A stretch of DNA of 64,000 nt from an uncultured Paracoccaceae bacterium (GCA_947493745.1 CANLSM010000001.1:277913-341912), one strand, 5' to 3'; positions 8,767-17,986 are shown, numbered from the stretch's first letter. The notes: a model not told the origin generated them from the letters alone. Translations and numbers: made by a program.

Positions 8767-9362
8767 CAAACCCCCTGATATTGGCATCTGCATCTTCTAT
8801 CCGGGCAGAGCTTCTGACCCGTGCCGGTGTCGAAGTCCGGATTGATCCTGCGCGTATTGATGAGGCGGCTATCAAGCAGGGAATGCTGTCTGAAGGGGCA
8901 CCGGCGCGGGACATTGCCGACACGCTCGCTGATCTGAAAGCCCGGAAAGTTGCGGGACGGCACCCGACCGGCATGGTTCTGGGCGCTGACCAGGTGCTGG
9001 TTCATGATGGAAAGCTCTATGACAAACCGGCTGATCTGGATGATGCAAAACAACAGTTGAGAGCTCTTCGCAACTCAACTCACAAGCTTCTTTCGGCGGT
9101 CGTGATCTATCAGGCTGGCCGCCCGGTCTGGCGTCATATAGGCGAGGTCAGGCTGGAAATGCGGAACTTCTCGGATGCATTTCTGGAAAGTTACCTGCAA
9201 GATCAGGGCGATGATGTTCTTGCCACAGTTGGCGGCTATAAGCTGGAGGAACATGGAGCGCAGCTATTCAACCGGATCACCGGCGATTACTTTTCGGTTC
9301 TTGGATTGCCGCTTCTGGAAGTTCTGCATTTCCTTCGGCAACACGGAGTGTTGAAGACGTGA
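8763..9362 (+). CDS. maf: Maf-family nucleoside triphosphate pyrophosphatase
   Basis: Maf proteins hydrolyse non-canonical or modified nucleoside triphosphates (dTTP/UTP or m7GTP subtypes) to monophosphates. The 199-aa product opens with LASASSIRAELLTRAGV, the family signature with the usual SxxR, and carries VLGADQVL and VGGYKLEEHGAQLF. It overlaps the preceding gene by ATGA and the following aroE by GTGA, so the three are translationally coupled. The subtype cannot be fixed from sequence by eye. Confidence 0.95.
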   Translation: MTNPLILASASSIRAELLTRAGVEVRIDPARIDEAAIKQGMLSEGAPARDIADTLADLKARKVAGRHPTGMVLGADQVLVHDGKLYDKPADLDDAKQQLRALRNSTHKLLSAVVIYQAGRPVWRHIGEVRLEMRNFSDAFLESYLQDQGDDVLATVGGYKLEEHGAQLFNRITGDYFSVLGLPLLEVLHFLRQHGVLKT

Positions 9363-10195
9363 CTGACGAAACCATTCCGCTGGCCGGGGTAGTCGGATGG
9401 CCGGTTGCCCATAGCAGGTCTCCTGCGCTCCATGGATACTGGCTCAGGAAATATGGGTTGAGCGGGCACTACGTCCCGCTGGGTATCAAGCCCCAGGACT
9501 TTGAGACGGGCATTCGGGCCCTGCCGAAACTCGGGTTTCGGGGTGTCAATCTCACCATTCCATACAAGGAAATGATTCTGCCCATGGCAGATACCGTCAC
9601 CGATCGAGCGGCCCTGATCGGCGCGGCGAATACCATTCTCTTTCGCGATGACGGGACAATCCGGGCAGACAACACGGATGGGTACGGCTTTCTCAACAAT
9701 CTGAGGGACAGTCAGCCGGACTGGCGTGCGGCGAGTGGTCCCTGTCTCGTTCTCGGGGCAGGTGGTGCCGCACGAGCTGTCATATCTGGCCTTCTATCGG
9801 ATCAGGCCCCTGAAATCCGGCTCGCAAACCGCACGCGGCAACGATCTGAGATGCTGAAAGACCATTTCGGCGCAAAAGTGAAAGTCGTCAGCTGGAACAA
9901 GATCAACGAGGCGCTCAAAGGCGCAATGACAATTGTGAACACGACGTCACTTGGGATGAGCGGCAATGGCGAAGTCCCCCTCGATCTGTCACTTGCCGAC
10001 CCGTCTGCTCTTGTCACTGATATCGTTTACACACCGCTTCAGACAGGATTGCTTCAGCAGGCAAAGGAACGCGGATTGCGCCATGTTGATGGTCTGGGGA
10101 TGCTTTTGCATCAGGCGGTGCCGGGTTTTGAAAGCTGGTTTGGACAGAGACCAGAGGTGGACGAGGCTCTTCGACAGTCGATTTTGGCTGAATGA
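9359..10195 (+). CDS. aroE: Shikimate dehydrogenase (NADP+)
   Basis: AroE reduces 3-dehydroshikimate to shikimate in aromatic amino acid synthesis. It shows the shikimate-binding HSRSPALHGYWL near the N-terminus, NLTIPYKE with the catalytic lysine, NTDGYGF with the catalytic aspartate, and the NADP-binding loop VLGAGGAARAVI. The 278-aa length is normal. The start is a GTG at 9359 that overlaps the maf stop (GTGA). The stop overlaps the coaE start (ATGA). Confidence 0.96.
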   Translation: MTDETIPLAGVVGWPVAHSRSPALHGYWLRKYGLSGHYVPLGIKPQDFETGIRALPKLGFRGVNLTIPYKEMILPMADTVTDRAALIGAANTILFRDDGTIRADNTDGYGFLNNLRDSQPDWRAASGPCLVLGAGGAARAVISGLLSDQAPEIRLANRTRQRSEMLKDHFGAKVKVVSWNKINEALKGAMTIVNTTSLGMSGNGEVPLDLSLADPSALVTDIVYTPLQTGLLQQAKERGLRHVDGLGMLLHQAVPGFESWFGQRPEVDEALRQSILAE

Positions 10196-10797
10196 CCAAA
10201 GACCGGCCATTTGTGATCGGGCTTACGGGGTCCATTGGAATGGGTAAGACCACGACCGCAAAGCTCTTTCAAGACGAGGGCGTGCCGACATGGGACGCGG
10301 ATGCCTGCGTGCACCGTCTCTACTCAAAAGGCGGAGCCGGAACGCGGGCCATTGAGGCCCTTGCTTCGGCCGCCATCGTTGATGGCGCGTTGGACCGGAA
10401 CCGTCTCAAGAGCGAAATTGGGAAGACCCCGGGTCTGTTGACGCAAGTGGAGGCTGTCATTCATCCCCTCGTCCGCGAGGATCGTGAGCAGTTTCTGAAA
10501 GCCAGTACTGCGCGGATTGTTCTGTGCGATATTCCCCTGCTTTTTGAAACCGGCGGCATGGCCGAATTCGATGCGGTTGTCGTGGTCACAGCTCCCGAAG
10601 ATGTCCAGAGAAGCCGTGTTCTGGAGCGTGAGGGTATGACGGTTGAACAGCTCGAAGCCGTTCTTTCAAGACAGATGCCAGACGCGGAAAAGCGCCGCCA
10701 TGCGGATTACGTGATTGATACGTCAAATGGAATTGAGGTTGCCCGACAGGCGGTGCAATCTGTGCTGAAAGAAATCAGAGGCGAGTTGAATGCGTGA
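10192..10797 (+). CDS. coaE: Dephospho-CoA kinase
   Basis: CoaE phosphorylates the 3'-hydroxyl of dephospho-CoA, the last step of coenzyme A synthesis. The Walker A motif GSIGMGKTT is at residues 13-21, followed by DADACVHRLY (CoA-binding aspartates) and VLCDIPLLFETG. The 201-aa length is normal. It is coupled to aroE by ATGA, and its last 8 bases overlap the dnaQ start. Confidence 0.96.
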   Translation: MTKDRPFVIGLTGSIGMGKTTTAKLFQDEGVPTWDADACVHRLYSKGGAGTRAIEALASAAIVDGALDRNRLKSEIGKTPGLLTQVEAVIHPLVREDREQFLKASTARIVLCDIPLLFETGGMAEFDAVVVVTAPEDVQRSRVLEREGMTVEQLEAVLSRQMPDAEKRRHADYVIDTSNGIEVARQAVQSVLKEIRGELNA

Positions 10798-11476
10798 GAT
10801 CGTTCTCGACACCGAAACCACCGGACTTGATCCCAATTCGGGCCACCGCGTCGTGGAAATTGGCGGGGTGGAGCTTCTGAACCATGTCCCAACCGGCAAA
10901 ACCTATCATCAGTATATCAATCCAGAGAGGGACATGCCGGAAGAGGCATTCAATGTGCATGGTATCAGCGAAGCGTTTCTTGCCGACAAGCCGCTCTTTG
11001 CAGCCGTAGGTCAGGACTTTCTGACATTTGTCGGTGATGCGAAGCTCGTCATTCACAACGCCAGCTTTGACATGAAATTCCTCAATGCCGAGCTTGGATG
11101 GGCCAACCTGCAGCGTTTGCTGCTGGATCGGGCCATTGATACGCTGGAAATCGCGCGCAGGCGGTTTCCCGGTGCACAGAACTCGCTTGATGCGCTTTGT
11201 CGCCGGTTCGGCGTGGACAATTCTGCGCGTGAGAAGCACGGGGCGCTGCTCGACAGTGAAATACTGGCGGAGGTCTATCTTGAACTGATCGGCGGGCGGC
11301 AGCCGGACTTTGCGCTGAGCGTCGTATCCACATCAGACAACGCAGGAAGTCAGATGTCAGATTGGAAACCGACACCACGGCCCGCCGCCTTGCCTTCGAG
11401 GATCACTGAAGAGGAACGCGCCGCCCATAAAGCCTTTGTAGACACATTGGGCGACGACGCGGTTTGGAATTCTTAG
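10790..11476 (+). CDS. dnaQ: DNA polymerase III epsilon subunit (3'-5' proofreading exonuclease)
   Basis: DnaQ proofreads for the replicative polymerase. ExoI motif LDTETTG is at residues 5-11, ExoII is in the region LVIHNASFDMKFL, and ExoIII HGALLDSEILAEVYLEL carries the catalytic histidine and aspartate. The 228-aa length fits, with a low-complexity tail that would hold the alpha-binding region. It starts inside coaE (8 bp overlap) and ends overlapping convergent secB by 4 bp. It is the last of the five coupled genes that begin at 7948. Confidence 0.95.
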   Translation: MREIVLDTETTGLDPNSGHRVVEIGGVELLNHVPTGKTYHQYINPERDMPEEAFNVHGISEAFLADKPLFAAVGQDFLTFVGDAKLVIHNASFDMKFLNAELGWANLQRLLLDRAIDTLEIARRRFPGAQNSLDALCRRFGVDNSAREKHGALLDSEILAEVYLELIGGRQPDFALSVVSTSDNAGSQMSDWKPTPRPAALPSRITEEERAAHKAFVDTLGDDAVWNS

Positions 11477-11952
11477 GCGGAACCGGCCGCTTCTTTCTCG
11501 GCCAATGCCTTGCGACGTTCGATCTCACCGCGATAAAGCGCAAGGTAATCGATCGTGTCGAGGTTCAACGGCGGATAGCCACCATCCCGGGTTATGTCGC
11601 CGATCACACGCCGCAGGTATGGGAAGATCATCCGCGGACATTCAATCAACAGGAACGGGTGCAACTGCTCATCGGCTACGTTCTGGACCCTGAACTGTCC
11701 GGCATATTCAAGCTCAAGAATGAAAACCGGTCCGTCCTCTAACTTGGACTCGATCTTCACCTTGTTGACGATCTCATAGACATCCTCAGCCCGCTTGTTG
11801 GCATCAAGCGCAACCTGAACGGTCACATCTGGTGTTTCCTCAAGAACAGTGCCTTTCTGAACAGCAACGTTCTCGAACGATAGATCGCGAATGTATTGAG
11901 ACAGGACGGAAACGCGCGGGGCGGCCTCGGTCTCTGGTTTCTCGTCGGCCAT
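11473..11952 (-). CDS. secB: Protein-export chaperone SecB
   Basis: SecB is a cytosolic tetrameric chaperone that holds preproteins unfolded and hands them to SecA. The sequence has the family core SQYIRDLSFENV, VYEIVNKVKIESK, VFILELEYAGQF and the conserved CPRMIFPYLRRVIGDITRDGGYPPLNLDTID. I chose the ATG at 11952 (159 aa) because AAGGAACC precedes it; an in-frame upstream extension of 35 residues matches nothing in the family. It converges with dnaQ and overlaps it by 4 bp. fxsA lies 49 bp upstream on the same strand. Confidence 0.95.
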   Translation of the reverse strand: MADEKPETEAAPRVSVLSQYIRDLSFENVAVQKGTVLEETPDVTVQVALDANKRAEDVYEIVNKVKIESKLEDGPVFILELEYAGQFRVQNVADEQLHPFLLIECPRMIFPYLRRVIGDITRDGGYPPLNLDTIDYLALYRGEIERRKALAEKEAAGSA

Positions 11953-12001
11953 ATGAGGTTCCTTGAACTGGTGAAATTGAAGTTGGCGACGGTCTATCGG
12001 C

Positions 12002-12478
12002 TTAAGGCTGTTTCGTCCACCCGCTCTCGCCCTTTGGCAGATCATTATCGTTGTCATTTACCTCGTATTCGACATCGATTGTCTGTTCTTCATAGTGATG
12101 CTGACCCTGAGCTGTGACAATCGTCGCATGTCCCTTGAGACGCATTCCGATCCACTGGATCGCCGCTTGCCGGACCTTTGGTATGAGAAGCGAAAGCCCG
12201 ACCGTATCGGTGAAGAAACCAGGCGTCAGAAGCAGAAGGCCCGCCACCAGAATGAACGCGCCATGCGCCATAGGATCAAGAGGGTTGCTCCCCTGAGACA
12301 AGCTGCTCTGCAATCGTGCGAGCGTTGACATACCCTGCACGCGCATCAGATATGTCCCTGCGATGGCCGTCAGGATGACAATACCGAGCGTCGGAAGCAG
12401 TCCCAGTGCACCGCCAACTTTGATGAAAAGTGCGATCTCGATGATTGGCACACAGATGAACACCAAAAACAGCCACAT
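12002..12478 (-). CDS. fxsA: FxsA family membrane protein
   Basis: FxsA is an inner membrane protein; in E. coli its overproduction relieves exclusion of phage T7 by the F plasmid, and its normal role is unclear. The 158-aa product begins MWLFLVFICVPIIEIALF and shows about three hydrophobic segments within the first 100 residues (including LPTLGIVILTAIAGTYL and AHGAFILVAGLLLLTPG), then a charged tail. I chose the ATG at 12478, preceded by AAAGGACG; the longer frame to 12598 adds non-membrane residues. It lies upstream of secB on the same strand, an order shared with Caulobacter. Confidence 0.9.
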   Translation of the reverse strand: MWLFLVFICVPIIEIALFIKVGGALGLLPTLGIVILTAIAGTYLMRVQGMSTLARLQSSLSQGSNPLDPMAHGAFILVAGLLLLTPGFFTDTVGLSLLIPKVRQAAIQWIGMRLKGHATIVTAQGQHHYEEQTIDVEYEVNDNDNDLPKGESGWTKQP

Positions 12479-12602
12479 AGGCAACGTCCTTTCGATTTGC
12501 CGCAAGCAGTGTCCATGGACTTGGACGGGCACACACCCTACATAGGTCGCAGGAGGCGGCAGTTCTATCGTCTGTCGAAGAAATATCGGAAGGGCCAATC
12601 AC

Positions 12603-13271
12603 ATGGGGAACCAAATGATCCAGATTATCATACTGGCAGCCGTGGCTCTCTTTCTGATTCTCAGACTGCGCAGTGTTCTTGGCACGCGCGACGGGTTTGA
12701 AGGCCAGCCGAAAATCCCTGACATGGCGGGCAAATCGGACAAGTCCGACCGCCAGTTCGACGTGATTGAGGGTGGCGGCAAGGATCTCGATATTGCCGAT
12801 CATACCGATCCAGACTCAAGCGCTGGCAAGGCGCTGGCTGCGATGAAGCGGATGGAGCCTGACTTCGTCGTTGGTGAGTTTGCGCATGGCGCGCGGTCTG
12901 CCTATGAGATGATCCTGATGGCCTACGAGAATGGCGAGCTCGATACGCTGGAGCAGTTCCTGGCACCTGAGGTCTATGAAAGCTTCTCGGCGGCCGTGTT
13001 TGAACGCGCGGACAAGGGATTTACCGTCGATGCCAGCTTTGTAGGGATCCGCGAGCTTCGGCTGGAAGATGCCCAGTTCGATGAGACGACGAACGAGGGC
13101 GAGATCACAATGCGCTTTGTTGGAGAGCTCACCTCGGTCGTGCGTGATCCCTCCGGCGAGATCGTAGAGGGCGACCCGACCGAGATCAAGCGACAGAAAG
13201 ATATCTGGACCTTTGCGCGGGTAATGGGATCGGACGATCCAAACTGGCTGTTGGTGGCAACAGCCGGTTGA
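12603..13271 (+). CDS. Tim44/TimA family membrane-anchored protein
   Basis: The protein has an N-terminal transmembrane helix (IIILAAVALFLILRL, about residues 7-21), a charged linker and a C-terminal Tim44-like domain from about residue 70 (FVVGEFAHGARSAYEMIL). In mitochondria Tim44 tethers Hsp70 to the import channel; the bacterial homologue is membrane-bound with a poorly defined role. The 222-aa length is typical of alphaproteobacteria. Start is ATG 12603, with an alternative ATG at 12615 preceded by GGGGAAC. It diverges from fxsA and is followed 16 bp later by an Smr gene. The murein transglycosylase gene mltA, often found between them in relatives, is absent. Confidence 0.88.
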   Translation: MGNQMIQIIILAAVALFLILRLRSVLGTRDGFEGQPKIPDMAGKSDKSDRQFDVIEGGGKDLDIADHTDPDSSAGKALAAMKRMEPDFVVGEFAHGARSAYEMILMAYENGELDTLEQFLAPEVYESFSAAVFERADKGFTVDASFVGIRELRLEDAQFDETTNEGEITMRFVGELTSVVRDPSGEIVEGDPTEIKRQKDIWTFARVMGSDDPNWLLVATAG

Positions 13272-13287
13272 TTGCGGGCTTTCTGCC

Positions 13288-13857
13288 ATGTCGCGGCGTC
13301 GCAAGGGATTGTCGGAAGAAGACCGGCAGCTTTGGCGGAAGGTTGCGGAAACCGCCACGCCGCTTCACCCGTTGAGAAAAGATCCCGCACAGCAGACGGC
13401 CATTCCCGCAAAGCCCGATGTCCGGCCGGTTCTTGATCTGTCCAGGCTGAAAGAATTCAGTGGCTCAGTCAGGCCGCCCGCACAAGTTCGGCGCACCGAT
13501 CCGCCGAAAGTGGCGATGGATCACCGGCAGCATGAGCGTCTCAAACGTGGAAAACTGAACCCCGAAGCACGTATTGATCTGCATGGAATGACCGCCGAAC
13601 GGGCGCATGTCGCGCTGCGCGGGTTCATTTTGAGATGTCATGGCGAGGGTGTCCGTCTCGCCCTTGTGATCACCGGAAAGGGCAGGGCCGGTGGTTCCGA
13701 CAGTCTGGTGCCGGATCGGGTTGGCGTCTTGCGCCACGCAGTTCCGGAGTGGCTGCGACAGGCGCCATTAGGACCGCTTATCCTGCAGATTGCTCCGGCA
13801 CATCAAAGACATGGTGCCGGCGGAGCCTACTATGTCTATTTGCGCAGGCGGAAATAA
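13288..13857 (+). CDS. Smr domain protein (possible endonuclease)
   Basis: The C-terminal half (about residues 90-187) is an Smr domain with DLHGMTAERAH at 97-107 and ITGKGRAGGSD at 128-138, both diagnostic. Smr domains in MutS2 and YdaL have nicking or RNA-cleaving activity, so nuclease function is plausible but unproven here. The N-terminal half is basic and proline-rich without a recognised domain. ATG 13288 has no strong Shine-Dalgarno, and the gene is close behind the Tim44 gene. A terminator hairpin starts right after its stop codon. Confidence 0.88.
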   Translation: MSRRRKGLSEEDRQLWRKVAETATPLHPLRKDPAQQTAIPAKPDVRPVLDLSRLKEFSGSVRPPAQVRRTDPPKVAMDHRQHERLKRGKLNPEARIDLHGMTAERAHVALRGFILRCHGEGVRLALVITGKGRAGGSDSLVPDRVGVLRHAVPEWLRQAPLGPLILQIAPAHQRHGAGGAYYVYLRRRK

Positions 13858-13886
13858 AAAGCCCCGGAAATCAGCGTTTCCGGGGC
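13856..13886 (-). terminator. Intrinsic terminator for the minus-strand gene at 13909
   Basis: A perfect 10-bp stem (GCCCCGGAAA / TTTCCGGGGC, loop TCAGCG) at 13861-13886 is followed on the minus strand by TTTTTATTT. In that direction it is a textbook Rho-independent terminator. On the plus strand no T-tract follows, so it ends Smr transcripts less well. Confidence 0.85.
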
Positions 13887-13908
13887 CTTGCGTCTCGGTT
13901 GAGCGCCT

Positions 13909-15393
13909 TTACTGGATCGGCTGTCCATTGGCGAAGATCCCGCCATCCTTGAACTCGATCTTGGATACGAACTGATCCGCACCTTCGCCGGGTTTGGCAA
14001 AAGCCATCATCATACCCATTGCCATGCCAGCCTGCATCTGATCGAGCAGACCCAGGGCAACCAGTTTCTGGCTGAGCCCGTTCACGCCATCCACAACAAT
14101 ATCCACTTCACCGTTTGGCATCGGGAATGGACCGTCGTTGTTCATCGTTGCGCCGCCTTCCGCTTCAACACTTGCGCCGCCGATGTTGAGATAGATCTCA
14201 CGGATGTTTACGCTTTGAAGCTCTCCGGCCTGCAATGGATTGACGTCCATGGCCTCTGCTGCCTTGTCGATTGGTGCATTCAGCTTGAGTGCTGCATCCA
14301 CTTCGACACGCAGATTGGCGGGGTCGCGGGGGATGGTCTGTTCGGGATCAATCAGCGACCAGAGGCTTTCGCCAACAGTGATCTCCGAGAAGCCGAAGCC
14401 GACACGCGCTTCGGACGCATCTTCGGTGGGCATCAGCGGCATCGCGAAATCCATGAAGCCTTCGCCCATCGAGACCTCGAACGGTGGTACCGGAAGCGAT
14501 CCATCCAGAGGCGTGATGAGATAGTCTGCACCCTCGAAGGTCGCATTATAGCTGACGCCGTCCTCGTTCATGTCGAACGTAAGCGACCCGGCCCCGGATG
14601 TGCCGTCCATTTTCATCGAGAAGTCGGGCGTGCGGTTTGACGTTGTCCCCTTGGATTCCCCGGTCGTCATCGAGGCCTTGAGGAAACCACCGTCGGCGAT
14701 AAATTCACCAAATTCCTTGTCATCGATCTGGTCAAACCCGGCACCGGAGAAGGAAATCTCCCAATCCTCGGCGGAGAACTCGGATTCAGCGGATCCGCCG
14801 AACTCGCCTGCATCATAGGCGTAGGAGCCCTTGAGTTCCTCCATCGATCCGTCAACCTCGAACGAGCCGCCCTCCTCATCAGCCTTGAAGGTGATGTCGA
14901 GACCGGTCTGCGTGATATCGAGGTTCTTGATAATCGGATGATCATCCTGTGCGCCGACAAACTGCAGTGAGTTTGCGGTGATCGACCCTTCTGGCGAAGT
15001 TGTCTCTTCCTGAATGAAATTGCCGACCACTTTCAGATCCTCGGAGACGATGTTCAGTGCGTAGGCAAGCTCTTCATCACCATCAGGCGTCACCGTCATC
15101 GTCATGGTGTCCGCGAAGGTCAGCTCAACAAGACCATCTGAACCGGCAGGTTTGCTTGTCACCATGGAGGAGTTCAGTTGTACCTCGCCGTCCTCCGACA
15201 CAATGACCACATCATTCAGGATCACCGAACCGTCGCCTGCCAGCTTTGCGCTGCCATAGGTGACATTTGTTCCGTTCTCGGCCAGACGGGCAATCCCGCC
15301 ATCCACTGCATTTTTCAGCTCACCCTTCGCTTGTGCATAGACAAAGCCACCCACGGATGTGGCAAGCAGGGCGGAAAGAACCAGTTTTTTCAT
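13909..15393 (-). CDS. Exported protein of unknown function (494 aa)
   Basis: The N-terminus MKKLVLSALLATSVGGFVYAQA is a clear Sec signal peptide with cleavage likely near residue 20-22. The rest is acidic, rich in glycine, aspartate and short beta-prone stretches, with no cysteines, no transmembrane segment and no motif I recognise, suggesting a periplasmic or outer-membrane-associated beta protein. Loose resemblance to the long repetitive DUF945 or DUF2125 type of periplasmic proteins is only an impression. It is monocistronic: its own terminator lies downstream at 13856-13886, and hslU ends 98 bp upstream on the same strand. Confidence 0.7.
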   Translation of the reverse strand: MKKLVLSALLATSVGGFVYAQAKGELKNAVDGGIARLAENGTNVTYGSAKLAGDGSVILNDVVIVSEDGEVQLNSSMVTSKPAGSDGLVELTFADTMTMTVTPDGDEELAYALNIVSEDLKVVGNFIQEETTSPEGSITANSLQFVGAQDDHPIIKNLDITQTGLDITFKADEEGGSFEVDGSMEELKGSYAYDAGEFGGSAESEFSAEDWEISFSGAGFDQIDDKEFGEFIADGGFLKASMTTGESKGTTSNRTPDFSMKMDGTSGAGSLTFDMNEDGVSYNATFEGADYLITPLDGSLPVPPFEVSMGEGFMDFAMPLMPTEDASEARVGFGFSEITVGESLWSLIDPEQTIPRDPANLRVEVDAALKLNAPIDKAAEAMDVNPLQAGELQSVNIREIYLNIGGASVEAEGGATMNNDGPFPMPNGEVDIVVDGVNGLSQKLVALGLLDQMQAGMAMGMMMAFAKPGEGADQFVSKIEFKDGGIFANGQPIQ

Positions 15394-15490
15394 ACGGAAT
15401 CCAACGTTTTTGCGTTTCGGTTAGGTTAGGTTTGAGTGAGGCGAAAAAATGTCGCTGAAACAGATACCACAGTTTTGGGCGGGCTAGAAC

Positions 15491-16798
15491 CTAAAGAACG
15501 TAGCGGCTGAGATCGGTGGACCGGCTCAGCTCGCCGAGGTGGGTCTCGACGAAAGAGGCGTCCACCGTCACACTTTCGCCGGACTGGTCAGGCGCCGTGA
15601 AGCTGAGGTCCTCGAACACCTTTTCCAGAACGGTGTAAAGCCGCCTTGCGCCGATGTTCTCGACCGACTGGTTCACGTCTGCAGCAATGCGGGCGAGGGC
15701 CGTGATACCGTTCTCGGTGAATGTCACATTGACGTCTTCGGTTCCCATCAGCGCGGTGTATTGCCGGGTAAGCGCGTTGTCGGTCTCGGTCAGGATGCGG
15801 ACGAAGTCTTCCTGCGTCAGCGCACGTAGCTCAACCCGGATTGGCAAGCGGCCTTGCAATTCGGGCAGCAGATCAGATGGCTTGGCGATGTGGAACGCCC
15901 CCGAAGCGATGAAGAGGACATGGTCGGTTTTAACGGGGCCGTGTTTTGTTGACACCGTCGTGCCCTCGATCAGTGGCAGCAGGTCGCGCTGCACCCCTTC
16001 GCGAGAAACATCTGCTCCGCGCGCATCGGATCGGGCGCAGACCTTGTCGATCTCATCGAGAAAGACAATGCCGTTGTCTTCAACTGCGCGGATAGCGGCC
16101 TGCGTCACGGTTTCCTGATCCAGAAGCTTGTCAGCCTCTTCCTCGACGAGCAATGCATAGCTGTCGACAACCTTCACCCGGCGGCGCTTGGTGCGACCGG
16201 AAAACGCTTTCCCGAAGATGTCTCCGAGGTTCATCATTCCCATATTCGATCCGGGCTGGCCGGGTATATCGAACATCTGCATCGGGTTCGAGGTATCGGC
16301 GACGTCAAGCTCGATCTCCTTGTCGTCGAGGAGGCCTTCACGCAGCTTTTTGCGGAACATCTCGCGGGTCTGCTCCCGTGCATCCGAGCCGGCGAGAGCT
16401 TCGATCACACGCTCCTCGGCTGCACTATGGGCGCTGGACTTCACGTCTTCACGCATATGCTCGCGAACCATGACGATCGCGCTGTCCACCAGATCGCGGA
16501 TGATCTGTTCCACGTCGCGACCGACATAACCGACTTCCGTGAACTTGGTGGCTTCGACTTTCAGGAATGGCGCCCGAGCCAGCTTGGCAAGTCGCCGCGA
16601 TATCTCGGTCTTGCCGACACCGGTCGGTCCAATCATCAGAATGTTCTTCGGGTAGACCTCATCCCGCAGATCATCACCCAGTTGCTTGCGCCGCCATCGG
16701 TTGCGCAACGCGACGGCCACGGCGCGTTTTGCATCGCTTTGACCAATGATAAAGCGGTCAAGTTCCGAGACAATTTCGCGGGGGGTAAGATCGGTCAT
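15491..16798 (-). CDS. hslU: ATP-dependent protease ATPase subunit HslU (ClpY)
   Basis: HslU is the AAA+ unfoldase that feeds substrates into the HslV peptidase. The Walker A motif GPTGVGKTE is at 57-65, the pore loop GYVGRD at 90-95, then an inserted I domain at about 110-240. The Walker B VFLDEIDK and sensor regions follow, and the C-terminal tail ends SRYVL, the segment that inserts into HslV. The 435-aa length is normal. Unusually, hslV is not directly adjacent: a plus-strand DM13 gene lies between them. Confidence 0.97.
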   Translation of the reverse strand: MTDLTPREIVSELDRFIIGQSDAKRAVAVALRNRWRRKQLGDDLRDEVYPKNILMIGPTGVGKTEISRRLAKLARAPFLKVEATKFTEVGYVGRDVEQIIRDLVDSAIVMVREHMREDVKSSAHSAAEERVIEALAGSDAREQTREMFRKKLREGLLDDKEIELDVADTSNPMQMFDIPGQPGSNMGMMNLGDIFGKAFSGRTKRRRVKVVDSYALLVEEEADKLLDQETVTQAAIRAVEDNGIVFLDEIDKVCARSDARGADVSREGVQRDLLPLIEGTTVSTKHGPVKTDHVLFIASGAFHIAKPSDLLPELQGRLPIRVELRALTQEDFVRILTETDNALTRQYTALMGTEDVNVTFTENGITALARIAADVNQSVENIGARRLYTVLEKVFEDLSFTAPDQSGESVTVDASFVETHLGELSRSTDLSRYVL

Positions 16799-16967
16799 TC
16801 TGTGTCCTTGCTACTCTGCCCAGTGACATATGGATTTCGGCCCGAAACGCAAGCCATGTCACACTTTGAAACCCTGGATAGCGCAGACTGACGTTTGCGT
16901 GAGAGGGGGTATTCCGGTTGGAAATCCAGTGTCATATTGCCTCCAAATCAAGACGGAGGATCTTCTG

Positions 16968-17360
16968 ATGATCACACGACGTGGATTGCTCGCGACCGGC
17001 GCTTCATTTGCAACCCTTGCACTCTCGGGCCGGGCGATGGCTGCCGAGAATCTGGCAAGTGGTACTTTCAAGGGTGAAAGTCGGCATGTGACGACCGGGA
17101 CGGCCACAATCGTCAAGGATGGTGACAAGACCTATGTGACATTGGGAAGTGATTTCACCTTTGACGGAGCGCCTGATCCGAAAGTGGCGCTGGGCGCGAA
17201 CGGGTATGATCCGTCGACGCTCCTGTCCGCGCTTCGCAACAACACCGGCGCTCAGAGTTATGAGATACCTGCCAGCATCGACCAATCCCGTTACAACGAA
17301 GTCTGGATCTGGTGCGAGCGCTTCAACGTGCCGCTTGGTGTGGCTAAGCTGAGCCGCTGA
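16968..17360 (+). CDS. Tat-exported DM13 domain protein
   Basis: The 130-aa protein starts [11 protein letters not shown], a twin-arginine signal (RR at residues 4-5), with predicted cleavage after AMA at residue 25. The mature part looks like a single DM13 domain ([29 protein letters not shown], and a C-terminal [16 protein letters not shown] with one conserved cysteine). DM13 domains are proposed to be extracytoplasmic redox or electron-transfer modules. I chose ATG 16968 because GGAGGATC lies 7-8 nt upstream. The gene is oriented against hslU and hslV, separating them, and its last 17 bp overlap the end of hslV. Confidence 0.82.
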   Translation: MITRRGLLATGASFATLALSGRAMAAENLASGTFKGESRHVTTGTATIVKDGDKTYVTLGSDFTFDGAPDPKVALGANGYDPSTLLSALRNNTGAQSYEIPASIDQSRYNEVWIWCERFNVPLGVAKLSR

Positions 17361-17910
17361 TCACTTCGACGGTCATATTGCCGTTGGTATAAACACAAAT
17401 CTCCGCCGCGATCTCAAGGGCGCGGCGGGCAATGGCCTCTGCATCCATATCTGTATCGGCAAGAGCGCGTGCAGCGGCAAGCGCGTAGTTCCCGCCCGAG
17501 CCGATGGCCGTTACATCGTATTCCGGCTCAAGCACGTCGCCTGCCCCGGTGATAACCAAAAGATCGGTGCCGTCACTGACGATCAGCATGGCCTCGAGGT
17601 TGCGCAGGTATTTGTCCATGCGCCAATCCTTCGCCAGTTCAACCGACGCACGCTGAAGCTGTCCAGGTGAGGCCTCAAGCTTGGTTTCAAGACGTTCCAG
17701 AAGCGTGAAGGCGTCTGCTGTCGATCCGGCGAAACCGCAAACCACGTCATGGCCGCCCGGTGAGATGCGCCGCACCTTTCGCGCCGATCCCTTGATCACG
17801 GTTTGTCCGAGAGAGACCTGGCCATCGCCAGCAACTGCGATCTTGCCGTTCTTCTTGACGGCGACAATGGTTGTCCCATGCCAGCCAGGAAATTTGTCAG
17901 CGCTTGTCAT
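17344..17910 (-). CDS. hslV: ATP-dependent protease proteolytic subunit HslV (ClpQ)
   Basis: HslV is the threonine peptidase that forms the double-hexamer core of HslUV. The motif [24 protein letters not shown] contains the catalytic N-terminal threonine, here at residue 13, so an N-terminal extension of about 12 residues must be removed for activity; similar extensions are known in alphaproteobacterial Hsl[15 protein letters not shown] near the C-terminus is also conserved. I chose ATG 17910 (188 aa) because AGGAGGGCC lies 5 nt upstream. The 3' end overlaps the DM13 gene by 17 bp, so no shared hslV-hslU intergenic region exists. Confidence 0.95.
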   Translation of the reverse strand: MTSADKFPGWHGTTIVAVKKNGKIAVAGDGQVSLGQTVIKGSARKVRRISPGGHDVVCGFAGSTADAFTLLERLETKLEASPGQLQRASVELAKDWRMDKYLRNLEAMLIVSDGTDLLVITGAGDVLEPEYDVTAIGSGGNYALAAARALADTDMDAEAIARRALEIAAEICVYTNGNMTVEVISGSA

Positions 17911-17937
17911 GTGGCCCTCCTGATTGATTGCCTCTAT

Positions 17938-17986
17938 AGCGTCAGGCAACATGGGGGGCCACCCCCTGACTTTCCAGCGTCAGGCA
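17938..17986. repeat. Paired 11-bp direct repeats around a GC hairpin upstream of hslV
   Basis: AGCGTCAGGCA occurs at 17938-17948 and again at 17976-17986, 38 bp apart start to start. Between them lies GGGGG-gcca-CCCCC, within a GTCAGG/CCTGAC outer pairing. The block lies between the chemoreceptor stop and the hslV start. It could be an operator or the end of the chemoreceptor transcript; there is no T-tract. Confidence 0.4.
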
